A stretch of 64,000 bases of DNA from the NCBI RefSeq assembly GCF_012933655.1, contig NZ_JABBJJ010000011.1, positions 22,906 through 86,905 on the forward strand, in the 5' to 3' direction. Both the position numbers and the translations under genes were made by a program. This document shows, in pieces, positions 35,854 to 45,339 of the stretch (positions are counted from its first letter, which is position 1; each line of letters begins with the position of its first letter). The notes under the pieces were generated by a model that saw only the letters and a list, made by a program, of their open reading frames with translations, did not search any database and was not told where the DNA came from. This DNA is from Pyxidicoccus fallax (GTDB lineage Bacteria > Myxococcota > Myxococcia > Myxococcales > Myxococcaceae).

Positions 35854-36882
35854 ATGATGCGCGCCTTCCTTCGTCTGGCCCTCCTCGCCACCGTGCTGGG
35901 GGCGCTCGCGCCCGCGTGCAGCCACACCCCCGAGAATCCCCCCACGCTCGACGATGACGGCGACGGCGTACGCAACGCCGACGACGCCTGCCCCCGCGCC
36001 AAGGGCTCCGCCGCGACGAAGGGCTGCCCACCCAGGGACACCGACGGCGACGGCGTGGACGACTCCACCGACAAGTGCCCCCGCCACGCCGGCTCCGCGT
36101 CTCGCGAGGGCTGCCCCGCGCGCGACCTGGACGAGGATGGCGTCGAGGACTCCAGGGACGCCTGCCCCCGCGTCTTCGGCGCGGTGGAGCGCCAGGGCTG
36201 TCCCGTGGAGGACCTCGACCGTGACGGCCTGGAGGGCCCGGCCGACAAGTGCCCGGAAGACGCCGGCCCCGCGTCCCGCGACGGCTGCCCCGAGAAGGAC
36301 GCGGACCAGGACGGCGTCCCGGACGCCGACGACGACTGCCCCCTCGATGAGGGCTTCCCCTCCCTGCGCGGCTGCCCCGAGCGCGACACGGATGGTGACT
36401 CCGTCGCGGACCATCGCGACAACTGCCCCCGCCAGTCCGGCGCGCAGGACAACCAGGGCTGCCCGCTCGAGCAGAAGCAGTTCGTCATCATCCGCCAGGA
36501 CCGGCTGGAGCTTCGCGAGCGCATCATCTTCGAGCCCGGCACGGCCACCCTCCAGGCGCGCTCCCTCCCCGTGCTGGACAACGTGGCCCGCGTCCTCCTC
36601 GTCCACCCGGAGTTCAAGACGCTCCTCATCGAGAGCCACACCGACAACCGCGGCGACGCCGACGCCAACCGCGCCCTCTCCCAGGCCCGCGCCGAGGTCG
36701 TGCGCGAATACCTCGTGACGCAGGGGGTCCCCGCCGACCGCCTGGACGCCCGGGGCTACGGGCCGGACCGCCCCGTGGCCTCCAACGAGACCTCCCAGGG
36801 ACGCGAGGCCAACCGGCGCGTGGAGCTGCTCCTCCCCGCACCCTCCGGAAAGTCCTCCGGCACGCGGAAGCCGGGGCGCTGA
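35854..36882 (+). CDS. OmpA-like lipoprotein with thrombospondin type-3 repeats
   Basis: 342 residues. Probable lipobox LAPACS near residue 22, then about six Asp-rich calcium-binding TSP3-type repeats (DxDGDGVxxxxDxCP, about 33-205), each with a CP/GCP pair, then an OmpA C-terminal peptidoglycan-binding domain (about 215-330: [74 protein letters not shown]). It would tether the outer membrane to peptidoglycan. Starts ATGATG; the second Met is equally possible. Monocistronic. Confidence 0.9.
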   Translation: MMRAFLRLALLATVLGALAPACSHTPENPPTLDDDGDGVRNADDACPRAKGSAATKGCPPRDTDGDGVDDSTDKCPRHAGSASREGCPARDLDEDGVEDSRDACPRVFGAVERQGCPVEDLDRDGLEGPADKCPEDAGPASRDGCPEKDADQDGVPDADDDCPLDEGFPSLRGCPERDTDGDSVADHRDNCPRQSGAQDNQGCPLEQKQFVIIRQDRLELRERIIFEPGTATLQARSLPVLDNVARVLLVHPEFKTLLIESHTDNRGDADANRALSQARAEVVREYLVTQGVPADRLDARGYGPDRPVASNETSQGREANRRVELLLPAPSGKSSGTRKPGR

Positions 36883-36961
36883 CATCCCGTGTCATCCCCG
36901 CACCAAATCCCCGCTGCCCGTGAAGGCACGCGCCAGGGGAGGGGTGCTAGGATTCACGCCC

Positions 36962-38422
36962 ATGAGTGCTTCGAGCCCCCTCTTCGGTGACCTGCTCCTC
37001 AAGCTGGGCATCGTCACGCCCAGCCAGGTGCAGGAGGCCCTCGCCCTCCAGGCCCTCACCGGTCAGCGCGTGGGCGAGGCGCTCATCTCCCTGGGCTACG
37101 TCACCCGCGAGCAGATTCAGGACGCCCTCGGCGAGGCGCTCGGGCTGCACCAGGACAAGAGCCCCCTGCAGCCCGCGCTGGGCGAGCTGCTCGTGGGCCT
37201 CAAGTACGTGACGCTCGCGCAGCTCGAGGAGGCGCTCGCCCGCCAGCGCCGCGACGGCCGCAAGCTGGGCGAAATCCTCGTGGAGCTCGGCCACTGCACG
37301 TACAAGCAGATCTACGAGGGCCTCAGCCTCCAGAACCGCATCGCCGGCCGCCAGGAGGCTCCGCGTCCCTTCGTCGACGGCCGCCGTCGCGTGGTGGTGG
37401 TGGACGACAGCCCCCTGGCCTGCGCCTTCGTGCAGGAGGGGCTCGTCGCGCTGGGCTACGAGGTCCTCTGCTTCCAGGACCCCTTCGAGGCGCTGGAGGG
37501 CATGAGCCGCCTGCAGCCGGTCATCGTTCTCAGCGATTTGGAGATGCCCGGCCTCGACGGCGTGGAGCTGTGCCGCCGGCTGAAGGAGGGCCCCAGCCGC
37601 GGCGTGCCCGTCATCATCCTCACCGCCAATGACCGCGAGGCCGAGCGCGTGCGCGGCCTGCGCGCCGGCGCGGACGACTACGTCAACAAGTCCGCGTCCA
37701 TGGACGAGCTGGCCGCGCGCATCGAGAGCGTGGTGCGCCGCACCGGCGAGACGGAGCGCATGCGCAAGCTGTTCGCGCGCTACACCTCCGACGCGGTGGT
37801 GGACGAAATCCTCAAGAGCGCGGACGCGGTGGTGCTCACCGGCGAGAAGCGCGAGGTGACGCTGCTCTTCGCCGACATCCGCAACTTCACCAGCCTGTCG
37901 GAGACCCTCCCGCCCGAGCAGGTGGTGGGCGTGCTCAACCAGGTGCTCGGGCGGATGTCGGACGCGGTGTTCACCTGCGGCGGCACGCTCGACAAGTTCC
38001 TCGGCGACGGCCTCATGGCGGTGTTCGGCGCCCCGGTGGCCCGCCCGGACGACGCGCTGCGCGCGCTCCAGTGCGCGAAGATGATGATGGACGCCATGGC
38101 GGACCTGCGCATCGAGGCCGAGTCGGAGTGGGCCGCCAACGGGCGCGAGGGCCGGCCGCTGGTGCTGGAGCTGGGCATCGGCATCAACTCGGGCGTGGTG
38201 GTGGCCGGCAACATCGGCAGCACCGTGCGCGCCGAGTACACCTGCATTGGCGACGCGGTGAACGTGGCCGCGAGGCTGTGCGCGCTGGCCGGGCCGGGCG
38301 AAATCCTCGTGGGCGAGCGCACCCGCGAGCTGGTGGACGCCAACGAGACGGCCTTCGAGGACCTGCCGCCCGTGCGACTGAAGGGAAAGCAGCAGCCCGT
38401 CCCGCTGTACCGCGCGCTATAA
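36962..38422 (+). CDS. MshEN-like / receiver / class III nucleotidyl cyclase
   Basis: 486 residues in three parts. 1-125: two MshEN-like repeats ([24 protein letters not shown] and [22 protein letters not shown], then [20 protein letters not shown]), a fold that in ATPases binds cyclic di-GMP. 140-265: response-regulator receiver with VVVVDDSPL, phospho-acceptor in [10 protein letters not shown] and VNKSASMDE. 290-486: adenylate/guanylate cyclase catalytic domain with [14 protein letters not shown] (metal Asp), [11 protein letters not shown], and [15 protein letters not shown]. The start ATG at 36962 is chosen over 36920. Likely makes cAMP under phosphorylation control; the next gene follows after 10 bp. 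Confidence 0.92.
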   Translation: MSASSPLFGDLLLKLGIVTPSQVQEALALQALTGQRVGEALISLGYVTREQIQDALGEALGLHQDKSPLQPALGELLVGLKYVTLAQLEEALARQRRDGRKLGEILVELGHCTYKQIYEGLSLQNRIAGRQEAPRPFVDGRRRVVVVDDSPLACAFVQEGLVALGYEVLCFQDPFEALEGMSRLQPVIVLSDLEMPGLDGVELCRRLKEGPSRGVPVIILTANDREAERVRGLRAGADDYVNKSASMDELAARIESVVRRTGETERMRKLFARYTSDAVVDEILKSADAVVLTGEKREVTLLFADIRNFTSLSETLPPEQVVGVLNQVLGRMSDAVFTCGGTLDKFLGDGLMAVFGAPVARPDDALRALQCAKMMMDAMADLRIEAESEWAANGREGRPLVLELGIGINSGVVVAGNIGSTVRAEYTCIGDAVNVAARLCALAGPGEILVGERTRELVDANETAFEDLPPVRLKGKQQPVPLYRAL

Positions 38423-38432
38423 GGCCGGCGCC

Positions 38433-38849
38433 ATGACTTCCACCGCCAACGCCCATCCGACGCCCCCGTCCCGCCGCTCGCCCATCCTCTGGGTGGGTCT
38501 GGTGTTCGCGCTCGGGCTCATCGTGGCGGTGCTCGTGGGGGCGTTCACCCGCTCCAAGGCCGTGTACACCGAGCAGATCCACCGCGACTTCGCCGTGCTG
38601 GAGGACGCGCTGGAGCGCTACCGCGCCGACGGGAACACGCTTCCCGAGGAGGCGGACCTGGGCGAGCTGCTGGTGCCGAAGTACCTGCCCTCCCTGCCGA
38701 TGGACCCCTGGGGCCGGCCGTACCGCTACACCAGCAATGGCGAGCGCTACTTCCTGGCGACCTTCGGCAAGAGCGACGACCGGGGCGGCAACGGCGAGGA
38801 GCAGGACCACACCAACACCGACGGGCACCCGAAGCCGCCCGTGAAGTAA
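38433..38849 (+). CDS. GspG-like pseudopilin domain protein without prepilin leader
   Basis: 138 residues: a hydrophobic N-terminal helix (ILWVGLVFALGLIVAVLVGAF) then a globular domain with LPMDPWGRPYRYTSNGERYFLATFGKSDD, the C-terminal hallmark of type II secretion major pseudopilins. The prepilin peptidase motif (G-F/M-T-L-x-E) at the N-terminus is absent, so it is probably membrane-anchored but not processed. Only 10 bp separate it from the cyclase gene, suggesting coexpression. Function unknown. Confidence 0.75.
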   Translation: MTSTANAHPTPPSRRSPILWVGLVFALGLIVAVLVGAFTRSKAVYTEQIHRDFAVLEDALERYRADGNTLPEEADLGELLVPKYLPSLPMDPWGRPYRYTSNGERYFLATFGKSDDRGGNGEEQDHTNTDGHPKPPVK

Positions 38850-39004
38850 CACGCGGTCAACGAGCGGGCGGGCGAGCAGCGCCCTTCGCAGCCGAAAGGC
38901 GGCTCCCAAGGCAAGCCAGCATGAAGGAGGGGTCCGCCGCCCGGCGGTGCGATGACCATCTGTTCTCTCACGGGTGACGCGTCCACCCGGCAAGGAGGGC
39001 GGCC

Positions 39005-40366
39005 ATGGCCATCGTCTGCGCAACGAACCTCTCCCCCGACTCGCAGGAGGCGGCGAACGTAGCGGCGGCCCTGGCGGGGAAGCTGGGTGAGCCCCTGTTC
39101 CTGCTAGGGGTCCTGGAAGGAGAATCCGCCACCGGCGAGGCGGGCGGACCAGCGGCGGACTCCCCGAGCCGTCTCGAAGCTGAGTGTGAGCGCTTGAGGG
39201 CCTTCGCGGAGGTGGTGCGGCCGCTCCCTCGCTCTGCGTCCTCGGCGGACGAGGTGCTCAGCGACGAGACGTGCCGGCACGCTCGCTGGGTGGTGGTGGC
39301 GTCGGGAGGCTGGCGCACCTCCGCGTGGCGGCGCGCGTCCATGCCCGAGCGGCTGGCCCGGCACGGCTGCGCCCCGCTGCTGGCGGTGCGGCGCGACGCG
39401 GCGCTGGTGGACTGGATTCGCGGCCGGCGGCGGCTCCTGGTGATGGTGGGCGTGGACCCGCGCTCGGCCACCACGGATGCCGCCGTGACGTTCCTCCGCG
39501 AGCTGCGCCGGGTGGGCCCGTGCGACGTGCTGGCCACCTACGTGTGCTCGCCGCTGGAGGAGCGCGAGCGGCTGGGCATCCACACCCCCGTGCACGTGGA
39601 GGTGCTGGACCCGTCGGTGCGAGGCATGGAGGCGCTGGACCCGTCGGTGGAGCGGGTACTGCAGCGCGAGGTGCGGGAGCGGGTGGGCGACCTGATGGGC
39701 GAGGGCGGCGTGGAGGTGGTGCTGGAGCCGGGCTTCGGCCGGCCCGCGGACCACCTGCTGCACGTGGCGCACGCGCGAAGGGTGGACCTGCTGGTGGTGG
39801 GCACGCACGCGCGCGGAGGGCTGGGCCGGCTGTGGCACGGCTCGGTGTCCGCGGGCGTGCTGCGGTACGCGGAGCAGTCCGTGGTGTGCGTGCCGCCCTC
39901 GCTGCGCGAGCCGCGCCCCGCGGCGCCTCCGCGCAGCGTGCTGGTGCCGGTGGACTTCTCCGAGGCCTGCGCGCGGGCCATCTCGCAGGCGCGCTCGCTG
40001 GTGGGGCCCGGGGGCCGCGTGCACCTGCTCCACGTCCACCGCCGCCGCGTGGGCGACGTGGGCTTCCAGGACCACTACGGCGTGCTGCCCGAGCCCGCGC
40101 CGGAGCGCGCCCGGGTGCTCCAGCGGCTGTGGGAATTGGTGCCGCGCGACGAGGGCTCGCAGGCGGTGCGCTGGAGCGTGGAGGGCGTCACCGGGGACGA
40201 CGTGACGCAGGCCATCTGCCAGGCCACCGAGCGCGAGGGAGTGGACCTGGTGTGCATGGGCCTGCCGCACGAGCACTCGCGGGAGCCGGATGCTCTCAAG
40301 GGCACCGTGGCCCGCGAGCTGGTGGCCCGCTGCCGCCGGCCCGTCATGGTGGTGCCCACCGCCTGA
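39005..40366 (+). CDS. Tandem universal stress protein (three UspA-like modules)
   Basis: 453 residues containing two clear and one divergent UspA domain (about 1-135, 140-295, 315-453). The second has VDLLVVGTHARGGLGRLWHGSVSAGVL and the third VLVPVDFSEACARAISQARSL, VDLVCMGLPHEHSREPDALKGTVAREL; G-2x-G-9x-G-S/T ATP-binding patterns are partly kept. The ATG at 39005 follows AAGGAGGGCGGCC. Such proteins accumulate under starvation or oxidative stress. It is transcribed alone. Confidence 0.9.
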   Translation: MAIVCATNLSPDSQEAANVAAALAGKLGEPLFLLGVLEGESATGEAGGPAADSPSRLEAECERLRAFAEVVRPLPRSASSADEVLSDETCRHARWVVVASGGWRTSAWRRASMPERLARHGCAPLLAVRRDAALVDWIRGRRRLLVMVGVDPRSATTDAAVTFLRELRRVGPCDVLATYVCSPLEERERLGIHTPVHVEVLDPSVRGMEALDPSVERVLQREVRERVGDLMGEGGVEVVLEPGFGRPADHLLHVAHARRVDLLVVGTHARGGLGRLWHGSVSAGVLRYAEQSVVCVPPSLREPRPAAPPRSVLVPVDFSEACARAISQARSLVGPGGRVHLLHVHRRRVGDVGFQDHYGVLPEPAPERARVLQRLWELVPRDEGSQAVRWSVEGVTGDDVTQAICQATEREGVDLVCMGLPHEHSREPDALKGTVARELVARCRRPVMVVPTA

Positions 40367-40451
40367 GCGCGAGCGGTGGCCCACTTCCACCCACGTGAAA
40401 GGAATTTCAGGTGGGATGCGGGCGAAACTACCCGGAAGGGCACCTCGGCCG

Positions 40452-40481
40452 TTGAACGCAGGACCCGGTAGGGCGTTAGAC
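40452..40481 (+). promoter_or_regulatory. Candidate sigma-70-type promoter
   Basis: TTGAAC (40452) and TTAGAC (40476) are separated by 18 bp, 43 bp upstream of the GTG start at 40524. The spacing and partial matches fit a vegetative promoter, but no measured start site is available here. Confidence 0.4.
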
Positions 40482-40523
40482 TCCCCTGCAACCACGATTT
40501 TCCAGACAGCAGGGGGTCATCCG

Positions 40524-41111
40524 GTGACACCGCGCGGTTATCGTGAAGGGGAGCTCATCAGCAACCGTTCGTCGCTGCTCATCCATGGCGGAACGGAGGA
40601 CGAGCGGCGCTCGTGGGCCCAGGAAGCGGCCCGCAACTTCGACGTGGAGCTGGTGGAGGTGAAGCAGGCGGCGGACCTGCCCGGAGCGCTCCGGCAGCCC
40701 AACGGGGTGGTGTTCATCCCCGACGTGGCGAAGCTCGGCCGCGAGGCGCAGTCCGTCATCCTGCGCTGCCTGCAGATGCAGGAGGAGCGGCCCAAGCTGG
40801 TGGTGGGCCTGTCCGGCGCGGCGGACGCGGCGCTGACGCGCGGCACGCTGCGCGAGGACCTGCACTACCGGCTGCACCTGGCGCAGGTGGACCTGCAGCA
40901 GGACGGTCTGCGGGAGCTGCTGAAGAAGCGCTGGGCCGCGCAGGCCGAGCTGCTCGCGGCGAAGGTCGCGGCGGCGAAGGCGGCGGAGGAGAAGGCCCGC
41001 GCGGCGCTCGACTCGCGCCAGCCCGGGACGGTGACGCGCATCGCCCCGAAGCGGAAGGCGGTCGCCTCCGCCTCTCGCAAGGCGGCGGCGTCTCGGAACG
41101 TGGCGCGCTGA
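40524..41111 (+). CDS. Degenerate sigma-54-activator-like (bEBP) protein
   Basis: 195 residues. The middle aligns by eye to the AAA+ core of NtrC-type activators: GVVFIPDVAKLGREAQSVILRCLQ matches the Walker-B region (normally GTLFLDEIGxLP...LLRVLQ), KLVVGLSGAADAALTRG matches the VIAATN/sensor I segment, and LREDLHYRL matches the REDLYYRL motif. The Walker-A GxxGxGK, the GAFTGA loop and the Walker-B DE pair are missing, so it cannot hydrolyse ATP or remodel sigma-54 polymerase. A basic Ala/Lys tail (about 140-195) follows. GTG start with AGGGGG upstream. Possibly an antagonist or scaffold. Confidence 0.6.
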   Translation: MTPRGYREGELISNRSSLLIHGGTEDERRSWAQEAARNFDVELVEVKQAADLPGALRQPNGVVFIPDVAKLGREAQSVILRCLQMQEERPKLVVGLSGAADAALTRGTLREDLHYRLHLAQVDLQQDGLRELLKKRWAAQAELLAAKVAAAKAAEEKARAALDSRQPGTVTRIAPKRKAVASASRKAAASRNVAR

Positions 41112-41131
41112 GGGCGGGGCTTCTCCCGTCC

Positions 41132-42022
41132 TCAGTGCCCGTGCTTGTGCTTCTGGCCGCGCTTCGCCTTGACCGGAGCCGGCTTCCGGGTGCCCCGCTT
41201 CGCGGCGGGGGCCGGGCTCGGGACGCTCTTGCGGCCGTGCTCCCGGCCCGGCGTCGCCACGGTGGCCGCGGCGCGGGCCGGTGACTTGCGGCGTGGCGTG
41301 GCGGCCTTCACCGGCTGGGCGCTCTCGATGGCCCCCCGGGGCGAGACGGCCGCGCGCCGGAGCTCCGTGGTGGAGGGCGTGTGGCCCTTGCCGGTCTTCG
41401 CGGCCGCGCCCGTGCCCCGGGTGTTCCGGGCCTGGGCGCCGGAGCCGGGGGCCGAGGCGGCGTTCGTGCCGCCAGCGTTCCGCGTCGGGACGGTGGAGCG
41501 GAGGGCCGAGGCGGCGTTCGTGCCGCCAGCGTTCCGCGCCGAGACGGCGGAGCGGAGGGGCGAGGGGGTCCCGGTTCCCGTGCCGCGCGCATTGCGTGCC
41601 GAGGCGGTTCCTCGGGTGCTCCTCGTGGCCGGGCCGTCGGAGCTCGGAGCCGTGGCCGTCCCACGCGTGTTCCGCGTCGCGACGGCGGAGTGGAGGGCCG
41701 AGGGCGCTCCGGCGCTCGTGACGCGTCTGGCACGGGGCGCGCGGGCGGCCGGGGTGCTCGTCGAGGCGGTGCTCGGCGCGGCGCCGGCCACGAACATCGG
41801 CGCGCTCGTGGGAGCGGGGGCTGGGGCGTTCGTGAACATCATGCCGCTCGGCGCGGACGCCGTGTGGGGCGCGGCGGGAGCCCCGCGCAAGCGGGCCTGG
41901 AGGGCATCCACGGTGCGCACGAGCAGCACCGCCGTCTCCACCAGGGCCCGGGCGCCGCGAGTCCCGGCCCGGAAGGCCACTCGCTTCACCGCGTCCATCA
42001 ACCCCTGCCTGGACATGTCCAT
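41132..42022 (-). CDS. Repetitive, basic Ala/Thr/Arg/Pro-rich protein
   Basis: 296 residues. N-terminal helix (MDMSRQGLMDAVKRVAFRAGTR...) then about 200 residues of degenerate repeats (units resembling SALRSxVxxRNAGGTNAAS) and a Lys/Arg/Pro/His tail ending KAKRGQKHKHGH. The composition resembles histone H1 tails or adhesive low-complexity proteins; it is not a known fold. The ATG at 42022 follows GAGGAGCGTC. The opposite strand also has a long frame here, but its product is Arg/Ala/Pro junk without a ribosome-binding site. Function unknown. Confidence 0.6.
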   Translation of the reverse strand: MDMSRQGLMDAVKRVAFRAGTRGARALVETAVLLVRTVDALQARLRGAPAAPHTASAPSGMMFTNAPAPAPTSAPMFVAGAAPSTASTSTPAARAPRARRVTSAGAPSALHSAVATRNTRGTATAPSSDGPATRSTRGTASARNARGTGTGTPSPLRSAVSARNAGGTNAASALRSTVPTRNAGGTNAASAPGSGAQARNTRGTGAAAKTGKGHTPSTTELRRAAVSPRGAIESAQPVKAATPRRKSPARAAATVATPGREHGRKSVPSPAPAAKRGTRKPAPVKAKRGQKHKHGH

Positions 42023-42179
42023 GACGCTCCTCGCTTGCCGGCGGTACCCCGGTTGCCGCCAAAGGTAGTCACGTGGCACCCGGGGTGAAGCGCCCCAGCA
42101 GCCCCGGTACCATCCGTCAGCCGGGGCGCCCGCGTGCCGTCCGAGGGGGCGTCGCCGCCCACCCACGCGAGGAGGAATC

Positions 42180-42722
<543 letters not shown>

Positions 42723-42782
42723 GCCGGGAAATCTGGGCTAGAGTCGCCTCACAGCCCTTTCCTTTCCTTCCCGGAGTGAGAC

Positions 42783-43241
42783 ATGACGCAGGAAAACCCC
42801 GCCAAGCCCAAGCGCGGTCTCAAGCGGCCCATCGAGGTGGTTCGCGCGGAGCTGCTCAAGGACCCGGAGACCAAGAAGATCGCCGCGGCCGTGAGCATGA
42901 AGCTCGAGGACTACGTGGAGCTGGTCCTCAAGTACGCCCAGGACAAGGACAAGGAGCCCGAGCTCGCCGTCGTCTCCGACGAGGAGCTGAAGAAGAATGG
43001 CTTCAACCCCCTGTCCGCCCAGGACGCCGCGAACATCATCGTGAAGGGCATGAAGGGCGAGCTGCCCGGCTCGCCCCCGGACTTCGACTCCTCCAAGTTC
43101 ACCCAGGACAAGTCGGGCGCCGGCAAGCCCTCCCTGAACGCGCCCCAGGGGCAGGCCCCCACGGGTCCGCAGGACCCCGCCGCGCAGAAGGCGCTGCAGG
43201 ATCAGCTCAAGCGGGGCGGGAGCGGCGGTAACCGCGTGTAA
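42783..43241 (+). CDS. Small conserved-type cytosolic protein, unknown
   Basis: 152 residues: Lys-rich N-terminus (MTQENPAKPKRGLKRPIEVVRAELLKDPE), a helical core (KIAAAVSMKLEDYVELVLKYAQDK) and a polar Pro/Gln/Gly tail, with no signal or membrane segment. No family recognised. The upstream 60 bp contains TAGAGT, a possible -10. Adjacent to another unknown small gene on the same strand. Confidence 0.6.
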   Translation: MTQENPAKPKRGLKRPIEVVRAELLKDPETKKIAAAVSMKLEDYVELVLKYAQDKDKEPELAVVSDEELKKNGFNPLSAQDAANIIVKGMKGELPGSPPDFDSSKFTQDKSGAGKPSLNAPQGQAPTGPQDPAAQKALQDQLKRGGSGGNRV

Positions 43242-43385
43242 TGCCGCGCCCCGGAAGGGCTCGGGAATGAAATTCCGCCGGAAAATCACGAGGAAACAAT
43301 TCGGCCGCTGTCCCGACAATCCTTTCGAGCCTCAACTCCGGCACAAATCCTTCTTCCAAAAACTTCGAGACACCCGAGGTCCATC

Positions 43386-43826
43386 ATGGGCGCAGTGGGC
43401 AAGGCCATCAGCAAGGTTACCGAGACGGTCAGCAAGGTCGCCGAGACGGTCAGCAAGGTCGCCGGCGGCATCGCCGAGATTGGTGGCAAGGCGCTGGAGT
43501 TCCTGAAGACGCCGGTGAGCAAGCTCATCGAGCCGGTCGCCAAGTTCGTCGGCGAGAAGGTCGGGAGCCTCCCGTTCGTCGGCAAGTTCCTCGGCCCCAT
43601 GGCGGAGAACCTGCTGAAGCAGGGTGCGACGTCCCTGCTCGGCGAGGGTCCCCTGGGCGGCATCGGCTTCCTGGCGAAGCTGGCCCCCAAGCTGGAGGAC
43701 GTGGTGAAGGTCGCCGAGTCCGTGAAGAAGGCCGCGGACAAGGTCGACGCCTTCGCGGAGAACCCGCTCGGCCTCCAGAACTTCCAGAACATCATCGCGC
43801 AGAACCACGCCCGCTTCGTGGAGTGA
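43386..43826 (+). CDS. Amphipathic heptad-repeat small protein, unknown
   Basis: 146 residues. It opens with three heptads SKVTETV-SKVAETV-SKVAGGI, an amphipathic helix, then Gly/Leu-rich helices (LIEPVAKFVGEKVGSLPFVGKFLGPMAENLLKQG) and ends in a polar segment. No signal sequence. Such proteins are sometimes membrane-curvature or storage-granule associated (phasin-like), but this is speculative. The start ATG at 43386 has GAGGTCC upstream and a hairpin terminator follows. Confidence 0.6.
   Translation: MGAVGKAISKVTETVSKVAETVSKVAGGIAEIGGKALEFLKTPVSKLIEPVAKFVGEKVGSLPFVGKFLGPMAENLLKQGATSLLGEGPLGGIGFLAKLAPKLEDVVKVAESVKKAADKVDAFAENPLGLQNFQNIIAQNHARFVE
43407..43469 (+). repeat. Three 21-bp tandem repeats encoding heptads
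   Basis: Three consecutive near-identical 21-bp units (e.g. GTCAGCAAGGTCGCCGAGAC...) encode the repeated SKVxETV heptads at the start of the small protein, showing recent in-frame duplication. Confidence 0.75.
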
Positions 43827-43864
43827 GCGCCCGCGCCCCTGGCGCGACAGAGCAGGACCCCCGA

Positions 43865-43910
43865 GGGCCGGTCTCCCGCGTGAGCGCGGGGCCGGCCCTT
43901 CGGCGTTTCG
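43865..43910 (+). terminator. Hairpin terminator after the heptad-repeat gene
   Basis: GGGCCGG + CCCGCG pair with CGCGGG + CCGGCCC around a TGAG loop, followed by TTC and GGCGTTTC. It lies 38 bp after the stop at 43826 and before the convergent SCO gene. The T-run is short. Confidence 0.5.
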
Positions 43911-43968
43911 CGGGTACGGAGCCCGCGGGGCCCCGAGGCCCCGAGGCCCGGGCGGCTTGTCGCTGGGG

Positions 43969-44628
43969 TCAGCGCTCCTCGCGGGCGAGGCGCTCGGTGT
44001 CGCGCAGGAGCCGGTCGGTGGAGTCGCTGTCCGCGCTGTCGTAGTAGCCGCGAATCTGTCCGGCGCGGTCCACGAGGACGAAGTGGGTGCCGTGGAAGAT
44101 GGAGAGCAGGTCATCCTCGGGGGCGCCGGCCTCGCGGCCCATGCTGATCTTGAAGCCCTGGACGATGGTGGCCTTGAGCTGCTCGTAGTCGCCGGTGAGG
44201 AAGCTCCACCGCGAGAAGTCGGCGCCATGGCGCTGGCCGTACTCGGCGAGGCGCTCGGGGGTGTCGTACTTCGGGTCCACGGAGAAGGAGACGAGCTGGA
44301 GCCCGGTGCCCGCGGGCGCGGTGCGCTCCTGGACGTGGGCCATCTTCCGGGTGAACTCGGGGCAGACGGTGGGGCAGCGCGTGAAGATGAAGTTGGCGAT
44401 GTAGGGCTTCCCGCGGAGCTGCGCGCTGCCGAAGGGCTGGCCGTCGTGGCGCGTGAAGGTGAAGTCCGGGAGGGCGCCGAGCTGGGGCAGCGGCTCGCTC
44501 CGGCCGCGCAGCAGGGTGGCGCCGGAGGCGACGGCCATGCCGAGGGTGAAGACGGCGATACCGCCCCAGAAGCCGGGGCGCTGGGTGAGACGGGCCGGGC
44601 GGGCCGCGAGCGTGGAATCGGCGGTCAT
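43969..44628 (-). CDS. SCO1/SenC family copper chaperone
   Basis: 219 residues: N-terminal membrane anchor (FWGGIAVFTLGMAVASGATLL), then a thioredoxin-like domain with the copper-binding CPTVC motif (Cys85, Cys89) and the third ligand His in SIFHGTHFVLVD. SCO proteins deliver copper to the CuA site of cytochrome c oxidase subunit II, which is encoded 1.6 kb away, so the neighbourhood explains its role. The ATG at 44628 is used. Transcribed opposite to the oxidase operon. Confidence 0.93.
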   Translation of the reverse strand: MTADSTLAARPARLTQRPGFWGGIAVFTLGMAVASGATLLRGRSEPLPQLGALPDFTFTRHDGQPFGSAQLRGKPYIANFIFTRCPTVCPEFTRKMAHVQERTAPAGTGLQLVSFSVDPKYDTPERLAEYGQRHGADFSRWSFLTGDYEQLKATIVQGFKISMGREAGAPEDDLLSIFHGTHFVLVDRAGQIRGYYDSADSDSTDRLLRDTERLAREER

Positions 44629-44839
44629 GGAGCCCCGAGGTAACGGAAGGCGGCGGGCGGCACAAGCGGCGGGGGGCCCCCTGCGACAACATGGCTACTC
44701 CGGGGATGTAGGCGGCGCATGGCCGCTCCGGGGGCAGGCGGGCCTGGAAGCGCCAGTCGCCCTCCTCCACGGCTGGTGGACATGCTCCGCTGGGGGGCCA
44801 CGATGGAGCGGGGTCGGCGGAGCCGACGGGAGCCTGGCC

Positions 44840-45241
44840 ATGAAGAAGACGTACCGGGGAAGCTGTCACTGTGGTGCCGTGCGCTTCGAGACGGACATCG
44901 ACCTGAGCGAGGGCACCTGGAAGTGCAACTGCACCATTTGCACGAAGGCGCGGCTGTGGCACTCGGTGGTGAAGCCGGAGGAGTTCCGGCTGCTCGCGGG
45001 TGAATCGGAGCTGAGCGAGTACCAGTTCCACACCCGGGCCCTGCACCACCTGTTCTGCAAGCACTGCGGCGTGCACGTGTTCGGCTGGGGAGAGGCTCCG
45101 GAAATCGGGCGGTTCTACACGCCGAAGCTCAACTGTCTCGATGACGTGGACCTGAACGCGCTCGTCCACGCGCCCGTCTTCTTCGTCGATGGACGCAACG
45201 ACAACTTCAAGGCCCCTCCCGCCGAGGTCCGGCATCTGTGA
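44840..45241 (+). CDS. GFA family (CENP-V-like) zinc-binding protein
   Basis: 133 residues. CHCGAVRFE near the N-terminus, CNCTICTKARLWH in the middle and FCKHCGVHVFG near residue 75 give the Cys pairs of the glutathione-dependent formaldehyde-activating (GFA) fold, which binds two zincs. Many members have lost enzyme activity. The ATG at 44840 is used; the frame extends upstream without similarity. The next gene is downstream on the same strand. Confidence 0.88.
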   Translation: MKKTYRGSCHCGAVRFETDIDLSEGTWKCNCTICTKARLWHSVVKPEEFRLLAGESELSEYQFHTRALHHLFCKHCGVHVFGWGEAPEIGRFYTPKLNCLDDVDLNALVHAPVFFVDGRNDNFKAPPAEVRHL

Positions 45242-45339
45242 GGCGGGTGGCGGCTCGCCGGTTCAGACACCAGGAGCCTCCGCACGGAGGAGCCGGTGTC
45301 TTGAGGGGAGTGGAGCCGCGTGCTACCCGGGAAGGGGTG

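Noticed and set aside
41145..42068. 307-codon plus-strand frame opposite the basic repetitive gene
   Set aside because: No Shine-Dalgarno and an Arg/Ala/Pro product; the minus frame has GAGGAG at its start and a plausible Lys-rich C-terminus.
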